In this document: positions 8,414 to 18,015 of the stretch, in pieces
Layout: the number at the start of each line of letters is the position of its first letter
Numbering within the stretch: position 1 is the first letter of the stretch
Assembly (NCBI RefSeq): GCF_000445065.1
Contig: NZ_ATHO01000081.1
Coordinates: forward strand, 1-64,000
DNA: 64,000 nt
DNA from: Sphingobium quisquiliarum P25
GTDB lineage: Bacteria; Pseudomonadota; Alphaproteobacteria; Sphingomonadales; Sphingomonadaceae
Direction: 5' to 3'
Notes under the pieces: model-generated
The model's input: only the letters and a program-made list of their open reading frames with translations
The model's database searches: none
Told to the model about the DNA's origin: nothing
Position numbers and translations under genes: made by a program

Positions 8414-9453
8414 CGGACCGGCTGATGCGCATTGTCATCGTGACCGACGCATGGTCCCCGCAGGTCAATGGCGTCGTGCGAACCTTGTTGACGATCAGGG
8501 GCGTGCTGGAAAGCATGGGGCATGTTGTCGAGGTGGTCTCACCCGACCTCTATGCCTCCTTTCCCTGTCCCACATACCCGGAAATCCGGCTGGCGTTCGT
8601 CCGCTCAAGCGTGATCGGCAAGGCGATAGCGCAGTTCCGGCCCGACGCGGTGCACCTGGCGACGGAAGGGCCGCTATGCCTTGCCGCGCGGCGCTGGTGC
8701 CTGCGGTCGGGCGTGCCGTTCACCACGGCCTATCACACGCATTTTCCCGACTATGTGTCGCGCCGCACCGGCCTGCCTGCCGCATGGTTCTGGCGCTATA
8801 TCCGATGGTTCCACGGGCCCGCGCGCGCGGTGCTCGTATCCACCCGGTCGGTGCGGCAGCAGTTGCGGGCGCACGGCATTGCCCAGGTCCGCAGATGGGG
8901 GCGGGGCGTGGACCTGAACGCCTTTTCGCCCGATGCCGCGCCGCCGCCTTTGTTCGCCGATCTGCCCCGGCCGATCATGCTGTCCGTCGGCCGCGTCGCG
9001 ATCGAGAAGAATCTGGAAGCCTTCCTTGCCTGCGATCATCCGGGCAGCAAGGTCGTGGTGGGCGACGGCCCCGCGCGCGCGGCGCTGGAGCGGGCCTATC
9101 CCGATGCGCATTTCCTTGGTCCCCTGTTCGGCGCTGAACTGGCGGGGGCCTATGCGGGCGCGGACCTGTTCGTCTTTCCCAGCCGGACCGACACGTTCGG
9201 GCTGGTGATGATCGAGGCGCTGGCCTGCGGCACTCCGGTGGCCGCCTACCCAGTGCCGGGCCCTCTGGACATAGTGACCCCTGAAAGCGGCGCCCTGTCC
9301 GAAACGCTGGAACAGGCGATCGCGGCAGCCTTGCAGTGCGACAGGGACGACTGCGCCGCCTATGGGCAAAGTTTCAGTTGGGAGCGCAGCGCGCGGGAGT
9401 TTCTGACCGGCCTTCATTGCATCGGCTCCACAATGGCGGGGAAGGCGGCCTGA
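8410..9453 (+). CDS. Glycosyltransferase family 4 (GT-B fold)
   Basis: A 347-aa retaining glycosyltransferase. The N-terminal domain begins with a strand and the DAWSPQVNGV loop. The C-terminal domain has the SVGRVAIEKN nucleotide-sugar site and the FPSRTDTFGLVMIEALACG signature (E-x7-E type). The family includes alpha-mannosyltransferases and sulfoquinovosyl/glycolipid enzymes; the acceptor is unknown. GTG at 8410 overlaps the upstream stop; ATG at 8425 is the alternative. It ends before a terminator. Confidence 0.88.
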   Translation: MTDRLMRIVIVTDAWSPQVNGVVRTLLTIRGVLESMGHVVEVVSPDLYASFPCPTYPEIRLAFVRSSVIGKAIAQFRPDAVHLATEGPLCLAARRWCLRSGVPFTTAYHTHFPDYVSRRTGLPAAWFWRYIRWFHGPARAVLVSTRSVRQQLRAHGIAQVRRWGRGVDLNAFSPDAAPPPLFADLPRPIMLSVGRVAIEKNLEAFLACDHPGSKVVVGDGPARAALERAYPDAHFLGPLFGAELAGAYAGADLFVFPSRTDTFGLVMIEALACGTPVAAYPVPGPLDIVTPESGALSETLEQAIAAALQCDRDDCAAYGQSFSWERSAREFLTGLHCIGSTMAGKAA

Positions 9454-9502
9454 CGCTTTTCCTTGCCCGCCGCCGCGTCATGCATTATCTCTGCACGGGC
9501 GT

Positions 9503-9535
9503 GGCCGCCCTGCTTGGGCGGCCCTTGTCATTTTT
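9503..9535 (+). terminator. Rho-independent terminator after the glycosyltransferase
   Basis: GGCCGCCC pairs with GGGCGGCC around TGCTT, followed by CTTGTCATTTTT. It ends the phosphoesterase/glycosyltransferase transcript. Confidence 0.8.
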
Positions 9536-9553
9536 AGTGCCGGAGAAGTCCCC

Positions 9554-10252
9554 GTGTCCCAGCCTCTCATGCCCCATGCGACAGCCAGCTGGCTGGTCGA
9601 CAACACCGCGCTGAGCTTCGATCAGATCGCGGAATTTTGCGGGCTTCACATCCTGGAAGTGCAGGCGATCGCCGACGATACCGCCGGTACGAAATATACC
9701 GGCCGCGATCCGGTGCGCGCCCATGAAATCACCATGGAGGAAATCCACAAGGGCGAAGCGAACCCGGACTACCGGCTCAAGATGCTGAAAGGCCCGGAAC
9801 CCGTTCGCCGTACCAAGGGGCCGCGCTACACGCCGGTGTCGAAGCGGCAGGACAAGCCCGATGGCATCGCCTGGATCCTGCGCAACCACCCGGAGATTTC
9901 GGACGGCGCGATCGGCAAGCTGATCGGCACCACCCGCACGACGATCGCGGCGATCCGCGACCGGACGCATTGGAACATCGCCAACATCGTGCCGAAGGAC
10001 CCTGTGACGCTGGGCCTCTGTTCGCAGCGTGAGCTTGACGCCCTGGTGTCGAAGGCGGCGAAGAAGGCGGGCATCGAAGCACCGGCGGACTCGCGTCTGG
10101 ACGGCGATCGCGAGGCGCTGATCGCCGAACTGCGCCGGGAGCGTGAAGATGCCGCCCAGCGCGCCGAAGAGGCGTTGAAAAGCGAGTCCGAACTGATTTC
10201 CGGCGCCGCAAAAATCCTGGACCCGTTCAGCGACAACAAGGGCCATGTCTGA
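9554..10252 (+). CDS. trcR: TrcR-type cell-cycle transcriptional regulator (DUF1013)
   Basis: A 232-aa protein matching DUF1013, named TrcR in alphaproteobacterial annotation. The central part has a helix-turn-helix-like stretch (WILRNHPEISDGAIGKLIG) and the N-terminus a second (ALSFDQIAEFCGLH). A charged coiled-coil tail covers about 185-215. GTG at 9554 is the start, with CGGAGAAG about 6 bases upstream. The family is almost confined to alphaproteobacteria, which supports the taxonomic call. It probably has its own promoter, because a terminator precedes it. Confidence 0.88.
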   Translation: MSQPLMPHATASWLVDNTALSFDQIAEFCGLHILEVQAIADDTAGTKYTGRDPVRAHEITMEEIHKGEANPDYRLKMLKGPEPVRRTKGPRYTPVSKRQDKPDGIAWILRNHPEISDGAIGKLIGTTRTTIAAIRDRTHWNIANIVPKDPVTLGLCSQRELDALVSKAAKKAGIEAPADSRLDGDREALIAELRREREDAAQRAEEALKSESELISGAAKILDPFSDNKGHV

Positions 10253-10274
10253 TTGACATGGCGCTGCCAGTCCA

Positions 10275-10316
10275 GTCACCTCCCTGCTTTACGCTTGCGT
10301 AAAGCAGGGAGGTGAC
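10275..10316. repeat. Perfect 20-bp inverted repeat between trcR and the acyl-CoA ligase gene
   Basis: Two perfect 20-base arms are separated by TT, beginning GTCACCTCCC and ending GGGAGGTGAC. No T-run follows on either strand. The 3' arm holds GGGAGG, the only Shine-Dalgarno-like sequence upstream of the ATG at 10331, though 18 bases away. It may be a terminator of trcR or an RNA element that hides the ribosome site. Confidence 0.9.
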
Positions 10317-10330
10317 TTACTCCTGTTTCC

Positions 10331-12040
10331 ATGGAGAGCAGCGAAGAGGTCTGGCGAGACCATTATAATCATCCTGCGCCGTGGGATCAGTCGTTTCCGC
10401 CGATGTCGATGGTGGACATGGTCGTCAACAGCGCCGCGGCCAACCCCGATGGGGTGATGATCGATTTCCTGGGCCGCAGGACAAGCTATGGCGAAATGCT
10501 GGACGTCATCCGGCGCGTGGCCAAGGGCTTGCAGCATCTGGGCGTGGGGAAGGGCGATCGCGTAGGCCTGTTCCTGCCCAACGTCCCGCATTATGTCGCT
10601 GCCTATTACGGCGCGACGATGGCCGGTGCCACGGTTGTCAATTTCTCCCCGCTCTATACCGCTGCCGAGCTTGAGCATCAGGTCGAGGACAGCGGCACCA
10701 AAATACTCTTCACCCTGTCGGCCAAGGCGCTGCTGCCCACCGCGCAGGAGGTGCTGGACAATAGCAGCCTTGAACGCCTGGTCGTCGGCTGCGTGGCGGA
10801 GGCGCTGCCGCCCGCCAAGTCGGTGCTGTTCCGCATCTTTAAGCGGTCCGAGACGGCGGCGGTCCCTCATGATCCGCGCATCACCAGCTATGCGAACCTG
10901 CTGCGTCATGGCGATGATCCAGCGGCAGTGACGATCGATCCAATGGAGGATGTCGCCCTTCTCCAATATACCGGCGGCACCACCGGGCGGCCCAAGGGGG
11001 CGATGCTGACCCATCAGAATCTGACCGCCAACGCGCGGCAGGTCCGGCTGATCGATCCGCACCCGGAAGCGCCCGACCGCATATTGGCCGTGCTGCCCTT
11101 CTTCCATGTCTTCGCCAACACATGCGTGCTTAACCGCACGGTGCTGAATGGCGGCGAGATGGTGATGCTGCCCCGGTTCGAGGCGGTGCAGGTGCTGGCG
11201 GCGCTGCAACGGACGAAGGCGACATCGCTGCCCGGCGTGCCTACCATGTATCAGGCGCTGCTCGACCATCCCGCCACGCCGAACATAGACTTTTCCTCGC
11301 TCCGCCTGTGCATCTCCGGTGGCGCGCCCCTGCCGTTGGAACTGAAGCAGCGGTTCGAGGCCGTGACGGGCGCGAAGCTGTGCGAAGGCTATGGCCTGAC
11401 GGAAAGCAGCCCGGTGGTCTGCTCCAATCCCTATGAGGGGTTGAACAAGCCGGGCACCGTTGGCCAGCCCGTTCCGGGCACGCGCGTGAAGCTGGTGGAT
11501 CGGGAAGACCCCGCCAAGCCGCCGCCGCCGGGCGAGCCGGGGGAACTGGTCTTTGCCGGACCGCAGATCATGAAGGGCTATTGGCGGCGGCCCGATGCCG
11601 ACAAGGAAGTGTTTCTGGACGGCGGCTGGCTGCGCACGGGCGACGTCGGGATCATCGATGACGAAGGCTATGTGAAGATCGTCGATCGCCTAAAGGACAT
11701 GATCTCCGTCGGCGGGTTCAAGGTGTTTCCGAGCGAGGTCGAAGCGATCCTCTATCATCACCCCGCCGTGAAGGAGGCGCTGGTGATCGGCATTCCCGAT
11801 GCCTATCGCGGCGAATGTCCCAAGGCTTTCGTCACCTTGCAGGACGGCGCGCAGATCGACGGCGAAGCGCTCAAGCAATGGCTTAACCCGCAGCTTGGCA
11901 AGCATGAAAAGGTGAGCGAGGTCGAAGTGCGGCTGACCCTGCCGAAGACGCTTGTCGGCAAATTGTCGCGCAAGGAACTCGTCGCGGAGGAACGGGCCAA
12001 GGCAGACGCGCTGCTCAGCCGGTCTGGAAGCGTGGCCTGA
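10331..12040 (+). CDS. Long-chain fatty-acid--CoA ligase (ANL superfamily)
   Basis: The 569-aa adenylating enzyme activates a fatty acid with ATP and joins it to CoA. Visible motifs are the P-loop [13 protein letters not shown], the YGLTES motif, the WLRTGDVG motif, and the hinge and A8 motif [20 protein letters not shown]. The catalytic lysine region [13 protein letters not shown] is near the C-terminus. The chain length it prefers cannot be read from sequence. No good ribosome site is present at its usual distance; a perfect hairpin (10275-10316) lies directly upstream. Confidence 0.93.
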   Translation: MESSEEVWRDHYNHPAPWDQSFPPMSMVDMVVNSAAANPDGVMIDFLGRRTSYGEMLDVIRRVAKGLQHLGVGKGDRVGLFLPNVPHYVAAYYGATMAGATVVNFSPLYTAAELEHQVEDSGTKILFTLSAKALLPTAQEVLDNSSLERLVVGCVAEALPPAKSVLFRIFKRSETAAVPHDPRITSYANLLRHGDDPAAVTIDPMEDVALLQYTGGTTGRPKGAMLTHQNLTANARQVRLIDPHPEAPDRILAVLPFFHVFANTCVLNRTVLNGGEMVMLPRFEAVQVLAALQRTKATSLPGVPTMYQALLDHPATPNIDFSSLRLCISGGAPLPLELKQRFEAVTGAKLCEGYGLTESSPVVCSNPYEGLNKPGTVGQPVPGTRVKLVDREDPAKPPPPGEPGELVFAGPQIMKGYWRRPDADKEVFLDGGWLRTGDVGIIDDEGYVKIVDRLKDMISVGGFKVFPSEVEAILYHHPAVKEALVIGIPDAYRGECPKAFVTLQDGAQIDGEALKQWLNPQLGKHEKVSEVEVRLTLPKTLVGKLSRKELVAEERAKADALLSRSGSVA

Positions 12041-12080
12041 CCCTTCCTATCTTGGCTGCCGATCAGGAAAAGGAATGGTG

Positions 12081-12614
12081 ATGGCGACGGAAATCGCGAC
12101 CCTGGCGGGCGGCTGCTTCTGGTGCACGGAAGCCGTGTATCAGAACCTCAAGGGCGTTCAGTCGGTCGAAAGCGGCTATATCGGTGGGGCGAAGCCCAAT
12201 CCGACCTATGAACAGGTCTGTTCAGGCACGACCGGCCATGCCGAAGCGATCCGCATAACCTATGATCCTGCGGTTATAAGCTATGCCGATCTGCTCGACA
12301 TCTTCTTCGCCACGCATGATCCGACGACGTTGAACCGGCAAGGGAATGATGTGGGAACGCAATATCGATCCGCCATCTTCCCGCATTCCGCCGCGCAGGA
12401 GGCTGAGGCACGGGCGGCGATCGGCCGGGCGCAGGCCGGTCATGCCCAGCCCATCGTCACGGCCATAGAGCCGGACGCGCCCTGGTATCCGGCCGAAGAT
12501 TATCATCAGAAATATTGGGAGCGGGTGGGCGACCGCAATCCCTATTGCGTGGCCACCATTCCCCCCAAGCTCGCCAAATTGCGCAAGGGATTTGCCGATC
12601 GGGTGGAAAGCTGA
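12081..12614 (+). CDS. msrA: Peptide-methionine (S)-S-oxide reductase MsrA
   Basis: The enzyme repairs oxidised methionine. The 177-aa protein carries the catalytic GCFWC motif near residue 12, plus GYIGG, GHAEA and the DYHQKYW segment typical of MsrA. A single Cys near the C-terminus (NPYC) is the probable resolving residue. ATG 12081 is chosen because AGGA at 12071-12074 fits it; ATG 12075 is too close to that site. No msrB neighbour is seen. Confidence 0.95.
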   Translation: MATEIATLAGGCFWCTEAVYQNLKGVQSVESGYIGGAKPNPTYEQVCSGTTGHAEAIRITYDPAVISYADLLDIFFATHDPTTLNRQGNDVGTQYRSAIFPHSAAQEAEARAAIGRAQAGHAQPIVTAIEPDAPWYPAEDYHQKYWERVGDRNPYCVATIPPKLAKLRKGFADRVES

Positions 12615-12699
12615 TCATGTGCCGATCGGCGCCAGCGGCTTAGGCTGCGGTTCATCTCGCCCATGCTATGGGCCGGTGCCTGAAACGGGGGAATGAGCG

Positions 12700-12963
12700 A
12701 TGCGGAACATCTGCCTTATAAGCGCGCCGGTGGCGATGCTGCTGTTGCCGGGATGCATCGCCAAGACTGCTCTGGATGTCGCCACCCTGCCGGTCCGGGC
12801 TGGCGCGCAGGCGGCGGACTGGGCGACCACCAGCCAGGAAGAGTCGGACCGCAACTATGGCCGCCGCATGCGCAAGCAGGAAGCGCAGGAAGCGCGCGAA
12901 CGCAAGAAGGCGGAAGAACAACGCCGCCGCGAATGCCGCCGCGCTGGTTATGACAATTGCTGA
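12700..12963 (+). CDS. Small Arg/Glu-rich lipoprotein
   Basis: An 87-aa protein with a signal peptide ending in lipobox LPGC (Cys near residue 19). It then has about 25 uncharged residues and a highly charged C-terminal helix rich in Arg, Glu and Lys with two Cys (ECRRAGYDNC). A GGGGGA ribosome site precedes the ATG. The function is unknown; it resembles small periplasmic lipoproteins of sphingomonads. Confidence 0.75.
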   Translation: MRNICLISAPVAMLLLPGCIAKTALDVATLPVRAGAQAADWATTSQEESDRNYGRRMRKQEAQEARERKKAEEQRRRECRRAGYDNC

Positions 12964-13152
12964 ATGGATCGAGAGTGATGGCGAGCCTTGGTTCAATCGC
13001 CTGCCACAGGCTCAATCGTGGTCCCGTGCAGGAACGCCTTGCCGCTTTCACGTTAATCAGAGCTGGTTTCCAGCTCGCATCTTCTTACATCGAAACTCCC
13101 GCCGTTCGGGCTCAGGATGAGCGTATATCTCAGCCACCGCCCAAAAAAAACG

Positions 13153-14106
13153 TCAGGCAGCCGCCCTGCGCAGCCTGTCATTGATCGCCGCCCCAATGCC
13201 TTCATCAGGAATAGGCGCAACCGCGATCCTCTTCGCCGCGCTTGCATCGGCCAGATGCAGCATCGCGAAAAGGTTCGCCGCCGCTTCCTGAATGTCCGCG
13301 TCCACGCTGAGGTTCATGTGGCAGGGCATCAGGCCGAAGCCGATCAGATATTCGTCCTTTTCGGCATTCAAGGCGTTGAGCCGTACCGGCTTGGACGGCG
13401 CATAATGGCTTTCCAGCTGGCCCGGCGCTTCGATCTTCGCGCCGGTCCCGATGATCACCGGCAGTCCCGCTGCCTCCTCCAGCATGGCGGCGGTGACCGG
13501 ACCGGGACGCAGGAGGCGGACGCAGTCCTGTTCGGGCGCGGCGATGGTCGATTCCAGTCCCTCGCTCGTCGGGCCTTCATCCAGGATCAGGCGGATCTTG
13601 CCATTCAGGCTGGCGAGCACATGCTCGGCGCGCGTGGGACTGATCGACCCGCTGCGATTGGCTGACGGCGCGGCCAGCGGACGCCCGCTCTCCCGGATCA
13701 GCGCCCGCATCGCGGGGTGGGCAGGCAAGCGCAGCGCCACAGTCAGAAGTCCGGCCATGACCAGAGGGGACAGCCCGCTATCTTCACGAACCGGCAGAAC
13801 GAGAGTAAGCGCTCCGGGCCAGAAGCGGCTGGCGAGTTTTTCAGCCGCCGGGGAAAATATGGCCAGGCTTTGCGCCATGTCCTTATCAGCGACATGGACG
13901 ATCAGCGGGTTGAAGCTGGGCCGTCCCTTGGCCCCATAAATGGCGGCGACAGCATTGGAGTCCGTCGCATCGGCCGCCAGTCCGTAAACCGTTTCCGTGG
14001 GGACCGCGACGGGCTCACCGGCACGGATCAGTAATGCCGCCTCGCGCAGCGCTTCCGCGCCATAGCGGCAGATCCTGGTGGAAAAGACTGGATTTGGGAT
14101 GGTCAC
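13153..14106 (-). CDS. tsaC: L-threonylcarbamoyladenylate synthase, long Sua5 type
   Basis: It makes the threonylcarbamoyl-AMP used for the t6A37 modification of tRNAs reading ANN codons. The 317-aa protein has an N-terminal YrdC/TsaC domain (about residues 15-195; VPTETVYGLAADA, KGRPSFNPLIVH, SANRSGSISPT) and a C-terminal Sua5 domain (APGQLESHYAPSKPVRL) that covers the active site. It stands alone, divergent from the DUF815 ATPase gene. Confidence 0.95.
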   Translation of the reverse strand: MTIPNPVFSTRICRYGAEALREAALLIRAGEPVAVPTETVYGLAADATDSNAVAAIYGAKGRPSFNPLIVHVADKDMAQSLAIFSPAAEKLASRFWPGALTLVLPVREDSGLSPLVMAGLLTVALRLPAHPAMRALIRESGRPLAAPSANRSGSISPTRAEHVLASLNGKIRLILDEGPTSEGLESTIAAPEQDCVRLLRPGPVTAAMLEEAAGLPVIIGTGAKIEAPGQLESHYAPSKPVRLNALNAEKDEYLIGFGLMPCHMNLSVDADIQEAAANLFAMLHLADASAAKRIAVAPIPDEGIGAAINDRLRRAAA

Positions 14107-14215
14107 GACCCCCGCGATATAAGCCCCCCTTTCATCGAGTAAAAGTCCATTACTACAGAAGAATGACAGCGCGGCCGCGCTTGCCCGGTCCTTGCGCCGC
14201 CGCTAAGCCGACGCC

Positions 14216-15034
14216 ATGAATGACGCCCTTCTGACCCGCATTGCCGAGGCGCTGGAGCGGATCGCTCCGCCGCCATCGTCCAGCGCCGATCTCGCCGCAG
14301 CCCCCGCCTATGTCTGGAACGGCGCAGTGATCAGCGCCGTGGAAGAGTTCAACCCGGTCGATTATGCGCTACTGACCGGCATCGACGCGCAAAAGCAGAC
14401 GCTGCTGGAAAATACGCGCCGTCATGCCGCTGGCCATGCCGCGCATGACGTGCTGCTGTGGGGCGCGAGGGGGACCGGCAAGTCGGCCGTGGTCGCGGCG
14501 GTGGTCCGCAAGCTCCAGCAGGAAGGGCAGGATATCGCGCTGCTGCAATGCGCGATTGACGAGCTGGCGAGCCTTCCGCGCCTCTTTTCCATCCTCAGGG
14601 ATACGGCGAGGCCCTTCATCCTCTTCCTTGACGATCTGGGCTTTGATGAAAATGGCGTGGGTGACGCGCGATCCCTGCGATCGCTGCTACAGGGCGGCAC
14701 GGCGGCGCGGCCCGCCAATGTGCGGCTCTATGTGACGTCTAACCGCCGTCATATCGTGCCCCGGCATCTTTCGGAGCAGGACGATCCCGTCAACCCGCGC
14801 GACGTTGTGGATGACAAGATGGCGCTTTCGGACCGCTTCGGCCTTAGCCTTGGCTTTCATGCGATCGACCAGCAGGCTTATGTCGATATCGTTTCCGGCT
14901 ATGCCCAAAGCCTTGGCTTGAGCTTCGATCCGCTGGAAGCAATCCAGTGGGCGACGCAGCGGGGCAGCCGGTCCGGGCGCGTCGCCTGGCAATATGTGGT
15001 CGAACTGGCTGGCCGGAGCGGCGTGGCCATCTGA
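14216..15034 (+). CDS. DUF815 AAA-type ATPase
   Basis: The 272-aa protein has Walker A GARGTGKSAVV near residue 82, Walker B FILFLDDLGF, and the DUF815 end region in which VTSNRRHIVPRH precedes DRFGLSLGF. It resembles small DnaC/DnaA-like P-loop ATPases. The cellular role of DUF815 is not established. The start is ATG at 14216. Confidence 0.88.
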   Translation: MNDALLTRIAEALERIAPPPSSSADLAAAPAYVWNGAVISAVEEFNPVDYALLTGIDAQKQTLLENTRRHAAGHAAHDVLLWGARGTGKSAVVAAVVRKLQQEGQDIALLQCAIDELASLPRLFSILRDTARPFILFLDDLGFDENGVGDARSLRSLLQGGTAARPANVRLYVTSNRRHIVPRHLSEQDDPVNPRDVVDDKMALSDRFGLSLGFHAIDQQAYVDIVSGYAQSLGLSFDPLEAIQWATQRGSRSGRVAWQYVVELAGRSGVAI

Positions 15035-15070
15035 CGGGCATTCTCCGGCAAACGGGAAGGCGGGCGCGCC

Positions 15071-16399
15071 TTATCTGGCGCTCGCCACCCGCCACACGAT
15101 TCCCCCCACGTCATCTGTCACCAGCAGCGCACCCTTGGCGTCGGCTGTGACGTCCACGGGGCGTCCGCGCGCATTTCCGTCCGCATCAAGGAAGCCGGTC
15201 AGCACATCGACCGGCTTGGCGCGACTGGCCTCGCCATTGCTGGCGAAGGGGACGAAGACGACCTTGTACCCTGCGGCGGGCTTGCGGTTCCAGCTGCCGT
15301 GCAGGCCCACGAACGCGCCATTCTGGAAGGGCGCGCCCAGCTTCACCTTAGCGGCGAATGTGAGGCCCAGCGGCGCGACATGGTTGCCAAGCGCATAATC
15401 CGGGCGCTTGGTATATTCACGCACTTCCGGCCGCTGCGGCTGCACCCGGCGATCCTCATAGCCGCCCCAATAATTCCACGGCCAGCCATAGAAGCCGCCA
15501 AATTCGATGCGGGTGAGATAATCCGGCACCAAATCGCTGCCCAGCATATCGCGCTCATTCACCACGCCCCAGAGCGCGCCGCTATTGGGCTCGAACGCCA
15601 ATCCGACCGGATTGCGCAGGCCCGACGCGAAGATGCGATAGTCGCCGGTCTTCGGATTGACCTCCAGAACGGCGGCGCGGTTCGCTTCCTTATCCATCCC
15701 GTTTTCGGCGATATTGCTGTTCGATCCCACGCCGACATAGAGAAGGCCGGACGGCCCGGCGGCCAGGCTCTTGGTCCAATGCTGATTGGGCGCCTGCGCG
15801 GGCAGGTTCAATATCTTGCGCCCCTTCGCGGTGATGCGCGTCTCTCCCGCCTTGTAAGGGAAAGCCAGCAGGGCATCGGTATTGGCGACATACAGCGTAT
15901 CGCCCACCAGCGCCATGCCATAGGGGGAATTCAGGCCTGTCAGAAAGGCCGTCCTCATTTCCGCCCGCCCGTCGCCATCAGCATCCCGCAGCAGCGTGAT
16001 GCGGTTGGCCGACGGGACGCCAGCGCCCGCCTTGTCCATCAGGTAGGTCATGATGCGATCGACAATGCCCTCGGCCGGGCGCGGCGGGCTGTTCGTCTCG
16101 GCCACCAATATGTCGCCATTGGGAAGCGCCAGCATCGATCGCGGATGCGCCAGCCCCTCGGCAAAGCGGGCCACCGTCAGGCCCTTGGCGGGGACTGGCT
16201 TTTCATTGGCCTGCCAGCGAACGGCCTTCGCCACGTTGATCGTCGGGAAGATCTCGCTGCGGGGCGAAGTGAAGACCGGCTCCCGTCCCGTGTCCGCTCC
16301 CGCCGCCAGCTTCGCCGTGTCTCCTCGTGCGAAGTAGAAGATGGCGCCCGCGATGATGAGCAGCACGATCAGGGTGATGGCGATCAGATGTTTTTTCAT
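15071..16399 (-). CDS. PQQ-type sugar/sorbosone dehydrogenase family protein
   Basis: The 442-aa protein has an N-terminal signal-anchor (residues 4-25) and then a six-bladed beta-propeller of the soluble glucose/sorbosone dehydrogenase family: LAHPRSMLALPNGDILVAET, then NSPYGMALVGDTLYVANTD, GLRNPVGLAFEPNSG and FVGLHGSWNRKPAAGY. Such proteins oxidise aldoses or sorbosone in the periplasm with PQQ. The substrate and actual cofactor use are not shown by sequence. The start is MKKHLIAITL, with AGGA 5 bases upstream. A small membrane-protein gene lies just upstream on the same strand. Confidence 0.88.
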   Translation of the reverse strand: MKKHLIAITLIVLLIIAGAIFYFARGDTAKLAAGADTGREPVFTSPRSEIFPTINVAKAVRWQANEKPVPAKGLTVARFAEGLAHPRSMLALPNGDILVAETNSPPRPAEGIVDRIMTYLMDKAGAGVPSANRITLLRDADGDGRAEMRTAFLTGLNSPYGMALVGDTLYVANTDALLAFPYKAGETRITAKGRKILNLPAQAPNQHWTKSLAAGPSGLLYVGVGSNSNIAENGMDKEANRAAVLEVNPKTGDYRIFASGLRNPVGLAFEPNSGALWGVVNERDMLGSDLVPDYLTRIEFGGFYGWPWNYWGGYEDRRVQPQRPEVREYTKRPDYALGNHVAPLGLTFAAKVKLGAPFQNGAFVGLHGSWNRKPAAGYKVVFVPFASNGEASRAKPVDVLTGFLDADGNARGRPVDVTADAKGALLVTDDVGGIVWRVASAR

Positions 16400-16457
16400 G
16401 CCATCCTGTTTAGGATGCGATCCATCGGCCCGCAAGGATCGGAGCGGCGCCCCTAAG

Positions 16458-16631
16458 CTATTGGCGGCGCTCCCGCAGCCACAGCAGCAATGCGATCAGC
16501 GCGCCAAGCGCTGCCCCGGCAAGCAGCCCGGCGCTCGGCTGTCCCATCAGGCCGCCCGCGATCGTGCCGCCCAGGATCAGGAACGCGATGATCGCGCCCG
16601 CGCCGGTGGGATTCTTCCTGTCTTTCCTCAT
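16458..16631 (-). CDS. 57-aa two-helix membrane protein
   Basis: This short frame begins MRKDRKNPTG and contains two hydrophobic segments (about 12-29 and 33-52) with Gly/Ala-rich packing, then WLRERRQ and TAG. Positive charges at both ends and the clean hydrophobic pattern support translation. The function is unknown. It lies 58 bases upstream of the PQQ-type dehydrogenase gene on the same strand and could be co-transcribed. Confidence 0.65.
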   Translation of the reverse strand: MRKDRKNPTGAGAIIAFLILGGTIAGGLMGQPSAGLLAGAALGALIALLLWLRERRQ

Positions 16632-16848
16632 CGTGCGCCTGCATTGCCATGGGGAGGGCGCGTGCGCCAGCGGCTTTCTTGCGCGTCATTTCGAAACAGG
16701 CGGCCGTCCCTCTGCGGGATGGATGTGCCAGAGAGGGACGTGGATAACGGCGCGTTCACCCTTCAATCCCGCAGCGAACGGGCGTGGCGGCGAAATGGCA
16801 CGCCGATTGAATGGCTTATGTGGCAAGCGGGACGGAATGCGGGGTCAC

Positions 16849-17058
16849 ATGCAACTGCCATATCTTTCGGATCGAAAGAGCTTTGAGGATGCGGCGGAAC
16901 TCATCGCGGCCTTTGGCGACAATGCCGGCTATGAGGCGTCGGCGCGTGCGGACAAAAGCCGCGACCTTGGCAACCACATTCATTTCTGCCGCTGGCGTCA
17001 GATCGAACGTCTGATCGTGCTGTTGAGGCAGGCCAAGCCGGTCGGCACGGTCCACTGA
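16849..17058 (+). CDS. Conserved 69-aa hypothetical protein
   Basis: The frame MQLPYLSDRKSFEDAAELI contains a compact basic core with GNHIHFCRWRQIERLIVLL, a pattern I recall from small uncharacterised sphingomonad proteins. The frame is open further upstream, but the upstream residues are low quality; ATG 16849 has GGGG four bases before it. Its function is unknown. It converges with argC. Confidence 0.6.
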   Translation: MQLPYLSDRKSFEDAAELIAAFGDNAGYEASARADKSRDLGNHIHFCRWRQIERLIVLLRQAKPVGTVH

Positions 17059-17070
17059 CGGGCTGCGGCG

Positions 17071-18015
17071 TTAGAGCCGCAGGCCCGCAGTTTCCGGGAG
17101 CCCGGCCAGGATGTTGAGATTCTGGACAGCAGCGCCAGCCGCGCCCTTGCCCAGATTGTCCAGCGCCGCGACCAGCCGGGCCTGCCCTGTTCCCTCATTG
17201 CCGAAGACGAACAGCGCCAGCCTGTCGGTCGCGCCGACATGCTCCAGCCGCAACTGGGTCATCGCGCCGCTTTCCTCCAGCGGAGCGACCTGAACGATCG
17301 CCGACCCCGCATAGGCATCAGCGAGCGCCGCATGAATATCCGCGATCCTGGGTGCGCCCGGCATCGCGCAAAGTTGCAGCGGCACTTCCACGATCATCCC
17401 GCGATAGGCGTTCGCCACCGCAGGCGCGAACAGGGGCGGGTGCTGGAGGCCCGAATAGCGCAGCATTTCTGGGCCATGCTTGTGCGACAGGCCGAGGCCA
17501 TAGGGGCGGAAGGCGGTGGGTGCGCCATCCGGCCCTTCGAACTCCGCGATCATCGACTTGCCGCCGCCTGAGTAGCCGGACGCGCCCGAAACCGTGACGG
17601 GCCAGTCCACAGGCAGCAGCCCCGCCAGCACCAGCGGCCGCACCAGCGCCAGAAAGCCGGTCGGCCAGCAGCCGGGATTGGCGACGAACCGCGCCTGCGC
17701 CAGCTTCTGGCGATGGCCCGGCTCCAGTTCGGGAAAGCCATAGGTCCAGCCGTCCGCGACACGATGGGCGGTCGACGCATCGATGACCCGCGTGCTCTCG
17801 TTCCCGATCAGCGCGACAGCTTCCCGCGCCGCATCGTCCGGCAGGCAGAGGATCACGATGTCGGCGGCGTTCAGCGCATCCCTGCGCGCATCCGCATCCT
17901 TGCGCCGGTCCTTGTCAAGCGTGACGACGGACAGTTCGGGGCGGCCCGCCAGCCGCTCCACGATTTCCAGCCCCGTGGTGCCGACGCCGCCGTCGATGAA
18001 TATCTTGTGAGTCAT
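17071..18015 (-). CDS. argC: N-acetyl-gamma-glutamyl-phosphate reductase, type 2
   Basis: This is the third step of arginine synthesis. The 314-aa protein has a Rossmann start (KIFIDGGVGTTGLEIVERL), the catalytic cysteine in NPGCWPTG and the SGASGYSGGGK motif. Its length matches the short ArgC class. The start ATG overlaps the stop of the NlpC/P60 gene by four bases (ATGA), with GGAGG 8 bases upstream, so it is translated from a MarR-peptidase-argC message. Confidence 0.95.
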   Translation of the reverse strand: MTHKIFIDGGVGTTGLEIVERLAGRPELSVVTLDKDRRKDADARRDALNAADIVILCLPDDAAREAVALIGNESTRVIDASTAHRVADGWTYGFPELEPGHRQKLAQARFVANPGCWPTGFLALVRPLVLAGLLPVDWPVTVSGASGYSGGGKSMIAEFEGPDGAPTAFRPYGLGLSHKHGPEMLRYSGLQHPPLFAPAVANAYRGMIVEVPLQLCAMPGAPRIADIHAALADAYAGSAIVQVAPLEESGAMTQLRLEHVGATDRLALFVFGNEGTGQARLVAALDNLGKGAAGAAVQNLNILAGLPETAGLRL

